A DNA stretch of 64,000 bases, from the NCBI GenBank assembly GCA_019694555.1, contig JAIBBS010000021.1:1-64000 (forward strand). The letters are read 5' to 3'. A model generated the notes under the pieces. That model had not been told where the DNA came from, did not search any database, and was given only the letters and a program-made list of their open reading frames with translations. Position 1 is the first letter of the stretch, and every line of letters begins with the position of its first letter. The stretch comes from Nannocystaceae bacterium (GTDB lineage: Bacteria; Myxococcota_A; Polyangia; Nannocystales; Nannocystaceae). Positions 1 through 8,085 of this stretch are shown piece by piece. Position numbers and translations under genes: made by a program.

Positions 1-661
1 TGGGGGCCGGCGGCGCGGCCGTGGCGTTGCGCGACAGCGTGAGCTCGACCGCGTCGGCACCGGCGATGCCGCCGCCCGCGACCGCGCGTGCGGCCAGCGC
101 CAGGCGCGGCCGCGCGAGCGCGAGCACGTCGTGCACCGATCGCGCGGCGTCGTCGAGCCACAGCTCGTACACGTCCGATTGCCGCGGACCCACGTACCAG
201 TCGCGGTTGCGCTGGCGGGTGTAGACCTGATCGCCGTCGACGATCACGTCGCGCCCGCGATCCTTGTCGTTGGATTGCGTCAGCGAGAAGCGCGGCGCGT
301 TGGGCGGGGCCTGGGCCCACACCAGCTCGATCTCGTCGGCGAGCTGCTGCGGCTGCGGTCGCTGCTCGCCGACCGCGGGCTCCTCCTGCGCCGGCGCGCC
401 CTCGGGCGTGAGCTCGAACGCGAGCGACACGTGCAGGCGGTGGGCACCCAGCGCGGCGCGCAGCTGCGCGTGGTGCTGAGCGGTCGCCGTCAAGAGTGCC
501 TCGGGATCGCCGGCGGCGAGGCCCTGCACGAGCGCGTCGCGATCGCTGTCGCGATCGCGTGCGGCCGGCGTCGCGCCGTCGCGCTGCGCCGGTGCATCCG
601 GCTCGCCGCAGGCCGCCACGGCCGCGCACAGACCCAGGCCCAGCCGCAGCGTCGCGCGCAT
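1..661 (-). CDS. Lipoprotein of unknown function, C-terminus beyond window edge
   Basis: The reading frame is open from an ATG at 661 to the left edge, so only the first 220 residues are visible. The N-terminus is a lipoprotein signal peptide: Arg residues, the hydrophobic run LRLGLGLCAAVAAC, and lipobox VAAC with Cys18 as the acylated residue, followed by a disordered charged stretch. The rest (with motifs such as DVIVDGDQVYTRQRNRDWYVG) looks like a beta-rich periplasmic domain that I cannot name. It is divergent from the prepilin peptidase gene. Membrane anchoring is inferred from the lipobox; function is unknown. Confidence 0.7.
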   Translation of the reverse strand, partial: MRATLRLGLGLCAAVAACGEPDAPAQRDGATPAARDRDSDRDALVQGLAAGDPEALLTATAQHHAQLRAALGAHRLHVSLAFELTPEGAPAQEEPAVGEQRPQPQQLADEIELVWAQAPPNAPRFSLTQSNDKDRGRDVIVDGDQVYTRQRNRDWYVGPRQSDVYELWLDDAARSVHDVLALARPRLALAARAVAGGGIAGADAVELTLSRNATAAPPAP

Positions 662-808
662 GCTTGCCGCCGTGGCACGCCTGCGCACCGCAGCGAGACG
701 CGCTGTCACGAGGCGTGCGGCGCTCGGGGTCGCAAGAGGGTGGCCGCGTCGGGCTCGCACGATCGGGGCGGGAGCATAGCAGCACCGGCGCAGCCGCGGG
801 CGATGGCG

Positions 809-814
809 TATGCT
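809..814 (+). promoter_or_regulatory. TATGCT -10-like box of prepilin peptidase gene
   Basis: TATGCT ends 10 bases before the ATG at 825 and no Shine-Dalgarno sequence is well placed. The same hexamer precedes three other starts in this window at 6-10 bases, so I read it as a -10 element giving a very short leader. No clear -35 is seen. Confidence 0.4.
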
Positions 815-824
815 GCCCGGGAGC

Positions 825-2159
825 ATGGTCGTGCTCGCGACGATGGCGTCGGCGGCTGCGAGCGCCGCGAGCGAGCTGCTGCTCGGGCACGCGCCCGCGG
901 GTCCGGCCGCGCCGGTGTTCGTGCCCGAGCCGTGGCCGACGCTGCTGCTGTCGCCGTGGGCGAGCGTGCTCGCGTTCGTGTGGGGCACGCTGTGGGGCAG
1001 CTTCGCCAACGTCGTGATCCATCGCGTGCCGCGCGGCTTGTCGGTCGTGCACCCGGGATCGCGCTGCCCGTCGTGCGGCCACGCCATCGCCGGCTTCGAC
1101 AACATCCCGGTGCTCTCGTACCTGCTGCTGCGCGGACGCTGCCGCCGCTGCAAGGCTCCGTTCTCGCCGCGCTACCTGCTGGTCGAGCTGCTGGGCGGGC
1201 TGTTGTCGTTCGCGACGTTCATCGCGGCGGTGCACGTGCCGCTGGTCGCCGGTGGCGCGCCGGGCGTGCTGCTGTGGCAGCTGCAGTTCGCGCTGTGTCT
1301 CGCGCTCGTGGTGGTGATCTTCGTCGATCTCGATCTGTGGATCATCCCCGACGCGGTGGTGTTGCCGATGGCGGGCGTGGGTGTGCTGCTCGCGATCGTC
1401 GCGCCCGAGCAGCTCGGCATCGAGTGGCCCGCGTCGCTGGGCGCATCGGCGGGCGGTTGGGCGCTCTTCGCCGGCATCCGCTGGTTGTACCTGCGCGTGC
1501 GCGGCATCGAGGCGCTGGGCCTGGGCGACGCGAAGCTGCTCGCGATGGTCGGCGCGTGGACCGGACCGGTGGGCCTGGCGTGGTGTATCGGTGCGGGTGC
1601 AGTGCAGGGCCTGCTGGTCGCAGTGCCGATGCTGCTGCTGGGCAAGTCGATCGCGAACACCGAGCTGCACGACGTGCACGGCGACGATCCCGAGCTGGGT
1701 CCGCGTCCGCGACGGCGCGCAGGCGCGAGCCCGTCGGCCGCCGACGCGGTGGCCGCGCCCGAGGGCACGACGCCCGTCGCCGCAACCGCTGCGGCGACAC
1801 CCCCTGCGGCCCGCGACACCCAACCCGACGATCGCGCGTCGGTGTCGGCATCCGCTTCCGGCGATGCACCGCGTGGCGGTGCGCCGCCGCAGCCCAGCGA
1901 CGATCCACCGGGCGATCACGCGGGCGCAGCGTCCGGCCCCGGCGCAGCGCCCGAGGACGGCGCAGCGCCCGAGGACGGCGCAGCGCCCGAGGACGACGCA
2001 GCGCCCCAGGACGACGCGGCGCCCGGCGACGACGCGGGCGATGATCCCGACGTGATGTCGACCCACGTGCCGTTCGGTCCGTTCCTCGGTGTCGCTGCGC
2101 TCGAGTACGTGCTGCTGCGAGCACAGCTCGACGCGCTGTTGCAGGCGTGGCTGACCTGA
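825..2159 (+). CDS. pilD: Prepilin peptidase / N-methyltransferase (A24 family), with disordered insertion
   Basis: Inner-membrane aspartic protease that cleaves and N-methylates type IV pilin-like precursors. Residue numbers are from the ATG at 825. The N-terminal cytoplasmic domain has the zinc-type pairs CPSC (Cys81, Cys84) and CRRC (Cys106, Cys109). The two catalytic aspartates are in FVDLD (Asp168) and GLGD (Asp235), and there are about seven hydrophobic helices. Unusual is a stretch of about 130 Ala/Pro/Asp-rich residues (about 280-408) placed between the last-but-one helix and the conserved VPFGPFLG motif that starts the final helix. Normal family members lack it. An ATG at 810 is in frame but lies inside the TATGCT box, so I prefer 825. 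Function is secure; the role of the insertion is unknown. Confidence 0.9.
   Translation: MVVLATMASAAASAASELLLGHAPAGPAAPVFVPEPWPTLLLSPWASVLAFVWGTLWGSFANVVIHRVPRGLSVVHPGSRCPSCGHAIAGFDNIPVLSYLLLRGRCRRCKAPFSPRYLLVELLGGLLSFATFIAAVHVPLVAGGAPGVLLWQLQFALCLALVVVIFVDLDLWIIPDAVVLPMAGVGVLLAIVAPEQLGIEWPASLGASAGGWALFAGIRWLYLRVRGIEALGLGDAKLLAMVGAWTGPVGLAWCIGAGAVQGLLVAVPMLLLGKSIANTELHDVHGDDPELGPRPRRRAGASPSAADAVAAPEGTTPVAATAAATPPAARDTQPDDRASVSASASGDAPRGGAPPQPSDDPPGDHAGAASGPGAAPEDGAAPEDGAAPEDDAAPQDDAAPGDDAGDDPDVMSTHVPFGPFLGVAALEYVLLRAQLDALLQAWLT
1942..2031 (+). repeat. 18-bp tandem repeat inside pilD, about five units
   Basis: Five 18-base units of the type gcgcagcgcccgaggacg encode repeats of the hexapeptide AAPEDG/AAPEDD in the disordered insertion of PilD. 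The unit length is a multiple of three, so changes in copy number keep the frame. Confidence 0.85.
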
Positions 2160-2165
2160 TACGCT
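2160..2165 (+). promoter_or_regulatory. TACGCT -10-like box of PEGA protein gene
   Basis: TACGCT overlaps the pilD stop region and ends 5 bases before the ATG at 2171. With no Shine-Dalgarno sequence present, this fits a leaderless transcript and supports the 2171 start. Confidence 0.35.
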
Positions 2166-2170
2166 GCGCG

Positions 2171-3805
2171 ATGATGGACGGAGGCAGCCGCGCCGCGCCC
2201 GACCTCTTCGCCGCGCTGGAATGGAGCGCCCGCGTTGCACCGCCGTCGCCGGGCGACCACGGGGCTTCGATCGAGCCGCTGCCGACGCCCGCGCTCGCGC
2301 CCGAGCCCGAGCCGTCGACCGAGCTGGTGCTCGAGGACGCGCCGACCCACGAAGCGGCGGCGCCCGCGATCGCACCACCGCGATCGCCCCCACCACCGGT
2401 CGCGCCGCCGCGGCGTGCGACGCCTGCGGTCGCGACCGCACCGGCCGCTGCACCGCCACCGGCCGCTGCACCGCCGCCGGCCGCTGCACCGCCGCCGGCC
2501 GCTGCGCCGCAGGCCGCCGCCGCGCCTGCAGCCGCGCGACCGTTCTCCGGGCTCGCGGACATGCTCGAGCCCGACGACGTGCCCGAGCCGCCGCGTCCGG
2601 CCACGCGCTCGACGTCTCCCGCGCTCGACGAGTTCGAGGGATTGCTGGGCCTGTTCGACGAACCCGGCGAGGCGGCGGCGCCGGCACCGAGCAGCAAGCC
2701 CGCGCCTGCGCGGCCGCGTCCGCCGGGCACGCCCAAGCTGCCGCGGCGTGCGACGCCGGTCCTGCCGACCATGCCCAAGCCCGGCGGCGTGGCCGAGGTC
2801 GCGCCCGCCGTCGACTTCCCCGCGCCCGGCGATCCGGCGGCGTCGGCCCAGCTGGTGGCGCCGCCGATCGACACCACGTCGCCGATCGTCAGCCGCGTCG
2901 CGAAGGTGGTGCAGCCGGTCGCGGCGCTCCCCGACGAGGCCGAGGAGCCCGCGCGCAAGCGCGGCGGCATGCCGGCGCTGTGGATCGCGCTGACGCTGAT
3001 GCTCGGCGGTGCGCTGGCGTACGTGGTCGCGACGCAGACCGATCTGCTGCGCGGCGACGTGATCGCCAATCGCGATGCCGAGGCCGCCGCCGCCGATCAG
3101 GCTGATCTCGATCGCCGCAAGGCCGAGCAGGAGGCGAAGAAGAAGGAGTACGGCACCATCGAGATCGCCAGCGAGCCCAAGGGCGCGCGGGTGTTCGAGC
3201 TGCGCGAGGGACCGACGGCGCGCTTCGAGCACCTGCCGGTCGATCACGAGTACATGGTGATGGTCGCGGCGCCGGGCTTCACCCCGCGCGTGCGCGTGGT
3301 CAAGGGCACCGAGCTCGCCGCACCGGTGGTGATGGATCTCGATCCGCTGCCCGCCGGTGCCGCCGCGGTGCCGCTGCCCGACGAGCGCACGCCCAAGCTC
3401 GCGCAGACGCCCTCGAAGCAGACCGCGACGCTGGAGCTGCGCTCCAACACTCCCGGCGCCGAGCTGGGCCTTCTGGTCGGCTACACGCCGGGTGTGAAGA
3501 TCGTCGACGTCGACGTCGCGCAGACCCACCGCTACCGCGTGGTGCTCACCGGCCACGAGCCCGCCGAGGTGCAGGTCAAGGGCCGCCACTTCGAGGAGGT
3601 CGGCGGCGTGCTGCAGTACCTCGCCGACGTGACGCTGACTCCCGCCGCGCCTGCACCCCCGCCCGCCGCCGAAGCGGCCGAGGACGAGCTGGTGATCGAC
3701 GACGACGAACCCGCGGCCGCCCCTGCCGCTGCCCCGGCCAAGCCCGCCGCGGCGAGCAAGCCGAGCAAGAAGGGCAAGAAGAAGAAGCGGAAGAAGCGGC
3801 GCTAA
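2171..3805 (+). CDS. PEGA-domain single-pass membrane protein
   Basis: A 544-residue protein. The first 265 or so residues are low-complexity Ala/Pro/Glu-rich and presumably cytoplasmic. One hydrophobic helix (ALWIALTLMLGGALAYVV) follows at about 270-287. After it comes a charged helix and then one clear PEGA-type module (GTIEIASEPKGARVF) plus a second, weaker one, and a strongly basic Lys/Arg tail. PEGA modules are small extracytoplasmic beta domains, often found behind kinases in this phylum. The ATG at 2171 is 11 bases after the pilD stop; a GTG at 2147 is also in frame but overlaps pilD. The stop overlaps that of the convergent protease gene. Molecular role unknown; it may work with the pilin machinery by position only. 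Confidence 0.75.
   Translation: MMDGGSRAAPDLFAALEWSARVAPPSPGDHGASIEPLPTPALAPEPEPSTELVLEDAPTHEAAAPAIAPPRSPPPPVAPPRRATPAVATAPAAAPPPAAAPPPAAAPPPAAAPQAAAAPAAARPFSGLADMLEPDDVPEPPRPATRSTSPALDEFEGLLGLFDEPGEAAAPAPSSKPAPARPRPPGTPKLPRRATPVLPTMPKPGGVAEVAPAVDFPAPGDPAASAQLVAPPIDTTSPIVSRVAKVVQPVAALPDEAEEPARKRGGMPALWIALTLMLGGALAYVVATQTDLLRGDVIANRDAEAAAADQADLDRRKAEQEAKKKEYGTIEIASEPKGARVFELREGPTARFEHLPVDHEYMVMVAAPGFTPRVRVVKGTELAAPVVMDLDPLPAGAAAVPLPDERTPKLAQTPSKQTATLELRSNTPGAELGLLVGYTPGVKIVDVDVAQTHRYRVVLTGHEPAEVQVKGRHFEEVGGVLQYLADVTLTPAAPAPPPAAEAAEDELVIDDDEPAAAPAAAPAKPAAASKPSKKGKKKKRKKRR
2441..2512 (+). repeat. 18-bp tandem repeat encoding PAAAPP
   Basis: Four units of about 18 bases (type ccggccgctgcaccgccg) encode a PAAAPP repeat in the disordered N-terminal half of the PEGA protein. 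Units keep the reading frame. Confidence 0.75.
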
Positions 3806-4800
3806 CGGGGCGCGGAGGCACGCGCAGCGTGCTCGCGCACACGCCGACCCCAGCGCGCCACGCCGAGCACGAGCACCATCAAGCCCCCGCCGATCGCACC
3901 ATCTCCCGACGGTCGCGCCACCGCGCAGCCGTCGTCCTCGCGCGGCGGCGCGGTGTCGATGCAATCGCAGTTGCTGCACTCGAGCCCGACGAAGTCGACG
4001 CCGGTCTCGTCGCGGATCCAGCACAGCGCAGGGTAGGGCGCGCCGTAGTAGCCGCCGTTGCCACAAGGGCTCGAGCCGCGCGACGTGATGCCCGCGAGCC
4101 GCAGCGCGCCCGAGGCCACGCGCACGAACGCCGGCCCGCCCGAGTCGCCGTTGCACGAGTCCATGTCGTTGCCGCCGGCGTAGAACTCGAGCCCGGCGGG
4201 ACTGATGCGGCGGATCGTGGTGGTGACCTCGCGCTTGATGCCGATGCCGCCTTGGATCGAGCCGTCGTCGCTGGAGTCGCCGTAGCCCACCAGCGTGACC
4301 TCCTTGCCCGGCGCCATCGCCTGGTCCCACTCGTCTTGCGTGGTGATCGGCACGATGAAGCCGCCGGGGATGCTGAAGTCGGCTTGGATCTCGACGTAGC
4401 CGTAGTCGAAGATGTCTTCCTTGCACTCCGGGCAGAAGCGGGGATGGACGCCCCAGTCGCTCACGCCCACCGTCATCTTGTTGATCTCTTGCCCGTAGTG
4501 CACGACGACCTCGGCGTTGTCGTCGAGCTGATCGAGGCAGTGCGCCGCGGTGAGCACCAGCCGGGACGCGACCACGGTGCCGGTGCACAGGCCGTTGCCG
4601 GCCTGGATCGCGACCACGCCGTCGAACTCGCCGGGCTCGGTGGTGCGTCCGCCGATGATGGGATCGACCTCGGGCGCCGCCCGCAGGCCGTCGGCGAGGA
4701 CCGCCACGGGCCACAGCGATCCGATCGCGACCACCAGCGGTGCGAAGCGCATCGCACTCGTACTCGCACGCGTGCAGGGGCCGGGGCGCCGCGATGTCAT
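3802..4800 (-). CDS. Secreted trypsin-like serine protease with MYXO-CTERM-like tail
   Basis: S1-family protease, 332 residues from the ATG at 4800. A signal peptide (core FAPLVVAIGSLWPVAVLA) is followed by the activation-site sequence IIGG. The catalytic set is His87 in LTAAHC, an Asp in DIFDYGYVE (129 or 132) and Ser220 in CNGDSGGPA. The C-terminus has a Cys, a glycine-rich hydrophobic segment (GGGLMVLVLGVA) and an Arg cluster, which is the layout of MYXO-CTERM sorting tails, so surface anchoring or processed release is likely. The start at 4800 is favoured by a TACGAT box 12 bases upstream; an internal ATG at 4752 would give a shorter signal peptide and is a real alternative. Substrate unknown; a role in predation or nutrient release is an inference. 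Confidence 0.88.
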   Translation of the reverse strand: MTSRRPGPCTRASTSAMRFAPLVVAIGSLWPVAVLADGLRAAPEVDPIIGGRTTEPGEFDGVVAIQAGNGLCTGTVVASRLVLTAAHCLDQLDDNAEVVVHYGQEINKMTVGVSDWGVHPRFCPECKEDIFDYGYVEIQADFSIPGGFIVPITTQDEWDQAMAPGKEVTLVGYGDSSDDGSIQGGIGIKREVTTTIRRISPAGLEFYAGGNDMDSCNGDSGGPAFVRVASGALRLAGITSRGSSPCGNGGYYGAPYPALCWIRDETGVDFVGLECSNCDCIDTAPPREDDGCAVARPSGDGAIGGGLMVLVLGVARWGRRVREHAARASAPR

Positions 4801-4812
4801 GGATTGGTTTCG

Positions 4813-4818
4813 ATCGTA
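4813..4818 (-). promoter_or_regulatory. TACGAT -10-like box of protease gene
   Basis: On the minus strand TACGAT lies 12 bases before the ATG at 4800. No ribosome-binding sequence lies between them. It is in the 147-bp region shared with the divergent lipase-like gene. Confidence 0.35.
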
Positions 4819-4947
4819 GCACGCGCGCACGGTCGCGGTGCGGCCCTGGCCCGAAGCGATCCCACCCGCGCGCCGCCGGCCCACGGCGGCCGGGCGGCGG
4901 CGGCGCGGCGGCGAGTTGCGCTACAGTGGGTCGCGTCCGAGGACCCC

Positions 4948-6108
4948 GTGCGCGAGGGAATCCACCACGTCATCTTGGTGCCGGGCTTCTTCGGCTTCCT
5001 CAACCTCGGCGAGCTGACCTACTTCTCGCGGGTGTGCGAGCAGCTCACGCTGCGGCTTGAGCAGCTGGGCGTGCGCGCCGATGTGCGCGCCGTCGGCACG
5101 CTGCCGACCTCGTCGCTGCGCTCGCGCGCAGCGACGTTGGCGGAGGCGGCGTCGAGGTTCGCGTCCGACGGTGGGCCGCTGCACTTCGTCGGCCACTCGA
5201 GCGGTGGCCTCGACGTGCGCTTGCTGGTGACGCCGAGCGTGTCGCTGCCGACCGACGCCGACGTCGAGGGCATCGGTCGTCGCACGCGCTCGGTCACCAC
5301 CGTCGCGACGCCGCACTACGGCACGCCGCTGGCGAGCCTCGCGACCGGTGTGCTGGGCCAGAAGCTGTTGCAGACGCTGTCGGTGCTCACGCTGTACGGA
5401 CTGCGCGCGGGCAAGCGTCCGCTGCGCGGCGCGCTGCGGGCCGCGCAGGTGCTCGTGCGGCTCGATGATCTGGTCGGCCTCGGTGGCCGCGTGATCGAGC
5501 AACTGTACGAGCAGGTCCTGGCGGACTTCGACGACGAGCGCTCGGAGTCGCTCGAGACGTTCCTCGGCCACGTGCGCGGCGACCAGGCGCTGCTGCCCCA
5601 GATCACCCCGGACGGACTCGACCTGTTCAACTCCGCCGCCGAGGATCGTCCCGGCGTTCGCTACGCCTGCGTGGTCACGCGCGCACGACCGCCGCAGGTG
5701 TGGGGTTCGTTGCGTGTCGGGCTGGACCCGATCGCGCAGCTCACGTATGCGCTGTACCACGCGTTGTATCGACTGACGGCGCCCATGCCGACCGCGCGCC
5801 TGGGCCCGCTGGCCGACGCGCAGGTCGAGGCGTTGGTCAGCGCGTACGGCAAGGTGCCGGCGCCCTCGGCCAACGACGGCATGGTGCCCACGCGTTCGCA
5901 GATCTGGGGCGAGATCATCCACGTCGCGCGCGCCGATCACCTCGACGTGATGGGCTACTACGGCGATCCGGAGGGTGGGCCCAGCCATGTCGACTGGCTG
6001 GTCACGCGCTCGGGCTTCGACCGCACCCGCTTCCGCGCGTTGTGGGGTGCGGTCGCGCGGGCCATCGCCACCGCCGCGGACGACGATCCGAGCGGCTATC
6101 GCAGCTGA
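4948..6108 (+). CDS. Lipase-like alpha/beta hydrolase
   Basis: A 386-residue alpha/beta-hydrolase. It opens with the typical first strand HHVILVPGFFGF. The nucleophile elbow GHSSGG puts the catalytic Ser at 84, and PHYGTPLA resembles the PH-GTP motif of triacylglycerol lipases. Candidate acid and base residues are the Asp in ANDGMVPTRSQ and the His in ARADHLDV near the C-terminus. There is no signal peptide, so it is probably cytoplasmic unless exported otherwise. The GTG at 4948 is the only sensible in-frame start before the first strand. It acts on esters; whether lipid is the true substrate is not shown. Confidence 0.82.
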   Translation: MREGIHHVILVPGFFGFLNLGELTYFSRVCEQLTLRLEQLGVRADVRAVGTLPTSSLRSRAATLAEAASRFASDGGPLHFVGHSSGGLDVRLLVTPSVSLPTDADVEGIGRRTRSVTTVATPHYGTPLASLATGVLGQKLLQTLSVLTLYGLRAGKRPLRGALRAAQVLVRLDDLVGLGGRVIEQLYEQVLADFDDERSESLETFLGHVRGDQALLPQITPDGLDLFNSAAEDRPGVRYACVVTRARPPQVWGSLRVGLDPIAQLTYALYHALYRLTAPMPTARLGPLADAQVEALVSAYGKVPAPSANDGMVPTRSQIWGEIIHVARADHLDVMGYYGDPEGGPSHVDWLVTRSGFDRTRFRALWGAVARAIATAADDDPSGYRS

Positions 6109-6134
6109 GCTACCAGCGGGCGCGAGTCCTCTGC

Positions 6135-6140
6135 TATCGT
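6135..6140 (+). promoter_or_regulatory. TATCGT -10-like box
   Basis: TATCGT ends 7 bases before the GTG start at 6148, with no Shine-Dalgarno sequence. This matches the short-leader pattern seen elsewhere in the window. Confidence 0.35.
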
Positions 6141-6147
6141 CGCGGCC

Positions 6148-7182
6148 GTGGCAGGCAGGCGCATCGGGGCGACCGCAGTGGGGCTCGTGTTCACGTGGGG
6201 CTCGGCGGCGCCGTCGCTGGCGTCGGCGCGCGTGACCGACGGGGTCGCGTGGGCTGCACCCGCGCTGCCCGCCATGATGATGCTCGCGAAGAAGAAGAAG
6301 AAGCCTGCGGCCGAGGAATCGGCGCCGGGCCCTTCGCTGACGCCCGAGGCCGCCGAGGCCAAGCGCAAGGAGATCCGCGACGGCGTCGCCGGTGCGAAGG
6401 AGTCGGGAGACTTCGCCGCGGTCGCCGACGGGCTGCAGGGCAGCGCCGAGGAGCTGGGCGATCCGGTGACGATGCTCGAGGCCGGCGAGGCGCGGCTCGA
6501 GCAGGCGAAGAAGGATCGCGACGCCGACGCGGCCCAGGCTGCGATCGAGACCACGCGCGTCGCGCTCGACATGCTGCACTTCTACGCCGCAGTGGACGCC
6601 GGCGCGGCCAGCTCCGACTGGCTGGTGATCGCGCCCGCGGACGCCGGTGGGCTCATCGAGCAGGCCGACGCGCAGATCGAGGCCGCCGAGGCGCTCATCA
6701 AGGAGATCGAGGCGGAGAAGACCCAGGCCGCCGGCGGCACGGTCGCCGCAGCCGACGACAAGAAGAAGAAGCGCAAGCGGAAGAAGCGCGCCAAGGGCGA
6801 CGGGCCCGCCGAGGGCACCGGCTTCATCGCCGCGGGCTCGATCTTCACCGTGATCGGCATCGGCGGCGCGGGCATGGGCGTCGGCGGCCTCGCGGTCAGC
6901 TCGTCCAAGCAGAAGGAAGTCGAGAAGCACATGATGGGCGACCCCGAGGTCGCCGATCTCGACAAGGCCGGCAAGCGCGCCAACATCCTGGGCTACGCCG
7001 GGCTCGGCGTCGCCGTGGTGGGTCTGGCCGTGGGTCTGCCGCTCATCATCGTGGGTGCCAAGAAGCGCAAGGCTGGCAAGTCGACACCGTCTGCTGCCGC
7101 GCGCGCGAGCGAGCGTGCATGGTCGATCGCGCCGAGCTTCGGCCGCGGTGGCACGGGCTTGGTCGTGCAGGGTCGTTTCTGA
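6148..7182 (+). CDS. Exported or membrane protein of unknown function, two TM segments
   Basis: A 344-residue protein that I do not recognise. It begins with a signal-like hydrophobic segment (GATAVGLVFTWGSAAPSLA). Next come a Lys patch, a helical Ala/Glu-rich region (about 60-200), a second run of Lys/Arg (KKKKRKRKKR), then two hydrophobic helices (about 228-252 and 285-310). It ends in GRGGTGLVVQGRF, a Gly-rich ending with a terminal Phe. Starting at GTG 6148 is supported by the box 7 bases upstream. Predicted envelope location; function unknown. Confidence 0.65.
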   Translation: MAGRRIGATAVGLVFTWGSAAPSLASARVTDGVAWAAPALPAMMMLAKKKKKPAAEESAPGPSLTPEAAEAKRKEIRDGVAGAKESGDFAAVADGLQGSAEELGDPVTMLEAGEARLEQAKKDRDADAAQAAIETTRVALDMLHFYAAVDAGAASSDWLVIAPADAGGLIEQADAQIEAAEALIKEIEAEKTQAAGGTVAAADDKKKKRKRKKRAKGDGPAEGTGFIAAGSIFTVIGIGGAGMGVGGLAVSSSKQKEVEKHMMGDPEVADLDKAGKRANILGYAGLGVAVVGLAVGLPLIIVGAKKRKAGKSTPSAAARASERAWSIAPSFGRGGTGLVVQGRF

Positions 7183-7228
7183 CCCGTCGATGACGCGCCC
7201 ACCGCGTGCGTCGTGCGTCGCCAGAGGG

Positions 7229-7258
7229 TTGTCGCGCGCGGGCCGACTGCGGTATGCA
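7229..7258 (+). promoter_or_regulatory. Candidate sigma-70 promoter TTGTCG-N18-TATGCA
   Basis: TTGTCG at 7229-7234 and TATGCA at 7253-7258 are 18 bases apart, upstream of the lipoprotein gene that also has a good AGGAG ribosome site. Match to consensus is partial. Confidence 0.3.
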
Positions 7259-7292
7259 CATCGTGGGCGATCGCCCGCCCCAGGAGCCCTTC

Positions 7293-7838
7293 ATGTCGCT
7301 TCGCATCTCTTCGCTTGTGCTCTCCGTCGTGCTGCTGCCGATGGCGTCCGCGTGTCCCGCGTCGGGTGACGACGCCGCGGACACCGGCGACACCTCGGCG
7401 GCGACGACGATGACCGCCACCGCGACCGCCTCGGCGTCGACCACCGCGTCCGACTCCTCGGGCGGATCCGACACCGCGCCGATGGACGTCGACTACGCCA
7501 CGCAGATCCAGCCCATCTGGACCGCGAGCTGCGTCGACGACTGCCACACGCCCGGGGGCATCTACGCCTCGCTCGATTTGACCACCGGCGTGTCCTACAA
7601 CGCCTTGAGCACGCAGAAGCCCGTCTACAGCGGCGACGCCAACTTCGTGGTGCCGGGCGACTCGGGCGCGAGCTTCCTCAGCCGTGCGGTCCACGGCACC
7701 GACACGATCCTGCGCCAGATGCCGCTCGACCTCGGCATGGACATGATGGGCAACCCCGTCGGCGTCGAGGGCACGCCGCTGTCGGATGCCGACATCGCGC
7801 TCATCGACGCGTGGATCGACGGCGGCGCGATGGAGTGA
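7293..7838 (+). CDS. Cytochrome-c-like lipoprotein with CxxxCH motif
   Basis: A 181-residue lipoprotein. Signal peptide SLVLSVVLLPMASAC gives Cys21 as the lipidated residue; a Ser/Thr/Ala/Asp linker follows. The C-terminal domain has the layout of a small c-type cytochrome: QIQPIWTASC, then Cys84-His85, a candidate axial Met in LRQMPLD, and a closing helix (PLSDADIALIDAWIDGG). The heme motif is CVDDCH, with three rather than two residues between the cysteines, which is unusual and may mean atypical heme attachment or none. The ATG at 7293 has AGGAG about 8 bases upstream; longer in-frame starts lack this. Likely a periplasmic or outer-membrane electron-transfer or sensor protein. Confidence 0.78.
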   Translation: MSLRISSLVLSVVLLPMASACPASGDDAADTGDTSAATTMTATATASASTTASDSSGGSDTAPMDVDYATQIQPIWTASCVDDCHTPGGIYASLDLTTGVSYNALSTQKPVYSGDANFVVPGDSGASFLSRAVHGTDTILRQMPLDLGMDMMGNPVGVEGTPLSDADIALIDAWIDGGAME

Positions 7839-8069
7839 GAGGCCGGCAGCGAAGGCTGACGGGCTCTCGTCGCGCAGCGACCGGAAGGTGAGGGGTCCCG
7901 TGACCGGCTTGGCCGGCACGGGGAGAGGAAGCGGAGCTTCCTCTCCAGAGAGTGAGAGGCCGGCCGCGACCGGGCTCTCGTCGCGGAGCGACCGGAGGGT
8001 GAGGGTCCCGTGACCAGCTTGGCCGGCACGGGGAGAGGAAGCGGAGCGTCCTCTTCCAGAGACTGAGAG
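7834..8069 (+). repeat. Tandem intergenic repeat, two copies of about 115 bp
   Basis: Two near-identical units lie between the cytochrome-like lipoprotein and the giant TPR gene: about 7834-7950 and 7951-8062, with the edge agtgagag/actgagag seen a third time at 8061. Shared cores are gtcccgtgacc, agcttggccggcacgggg and gagaggaagcggag. The first copy contains the inverted repeat AGAGGAAGC-gga-GCTTCCTCT, which could form a hairpin. A diverged relative in the opposite orientation is found at 41881-41953, also directly after a stop codon. This looks like a dispersed intergenic element. Confidence 0.75.
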
Positions 8070-8085
8070 CCTCGCGGACCCTCGC

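Noticed and set aside
131-2044. Long plus-strand frame across the first lipoprotein and pilD
   Set aside because: It overlaps two genes with clear signal-peptide and PilD motifs; its own translation is Arg/Ala-rich without a family match.
1342-4822. Long minus-strand frames across pilD and the PEGA gene
   Set aside because: Their translations are Ala/Gly/Arg-rich complements of genuine plus-strand genes.
7834-8069. Possible CRISPR array
   Set aside because: There are only two long, nearly contiguous units with no regular spacers and no cas genes nearby.
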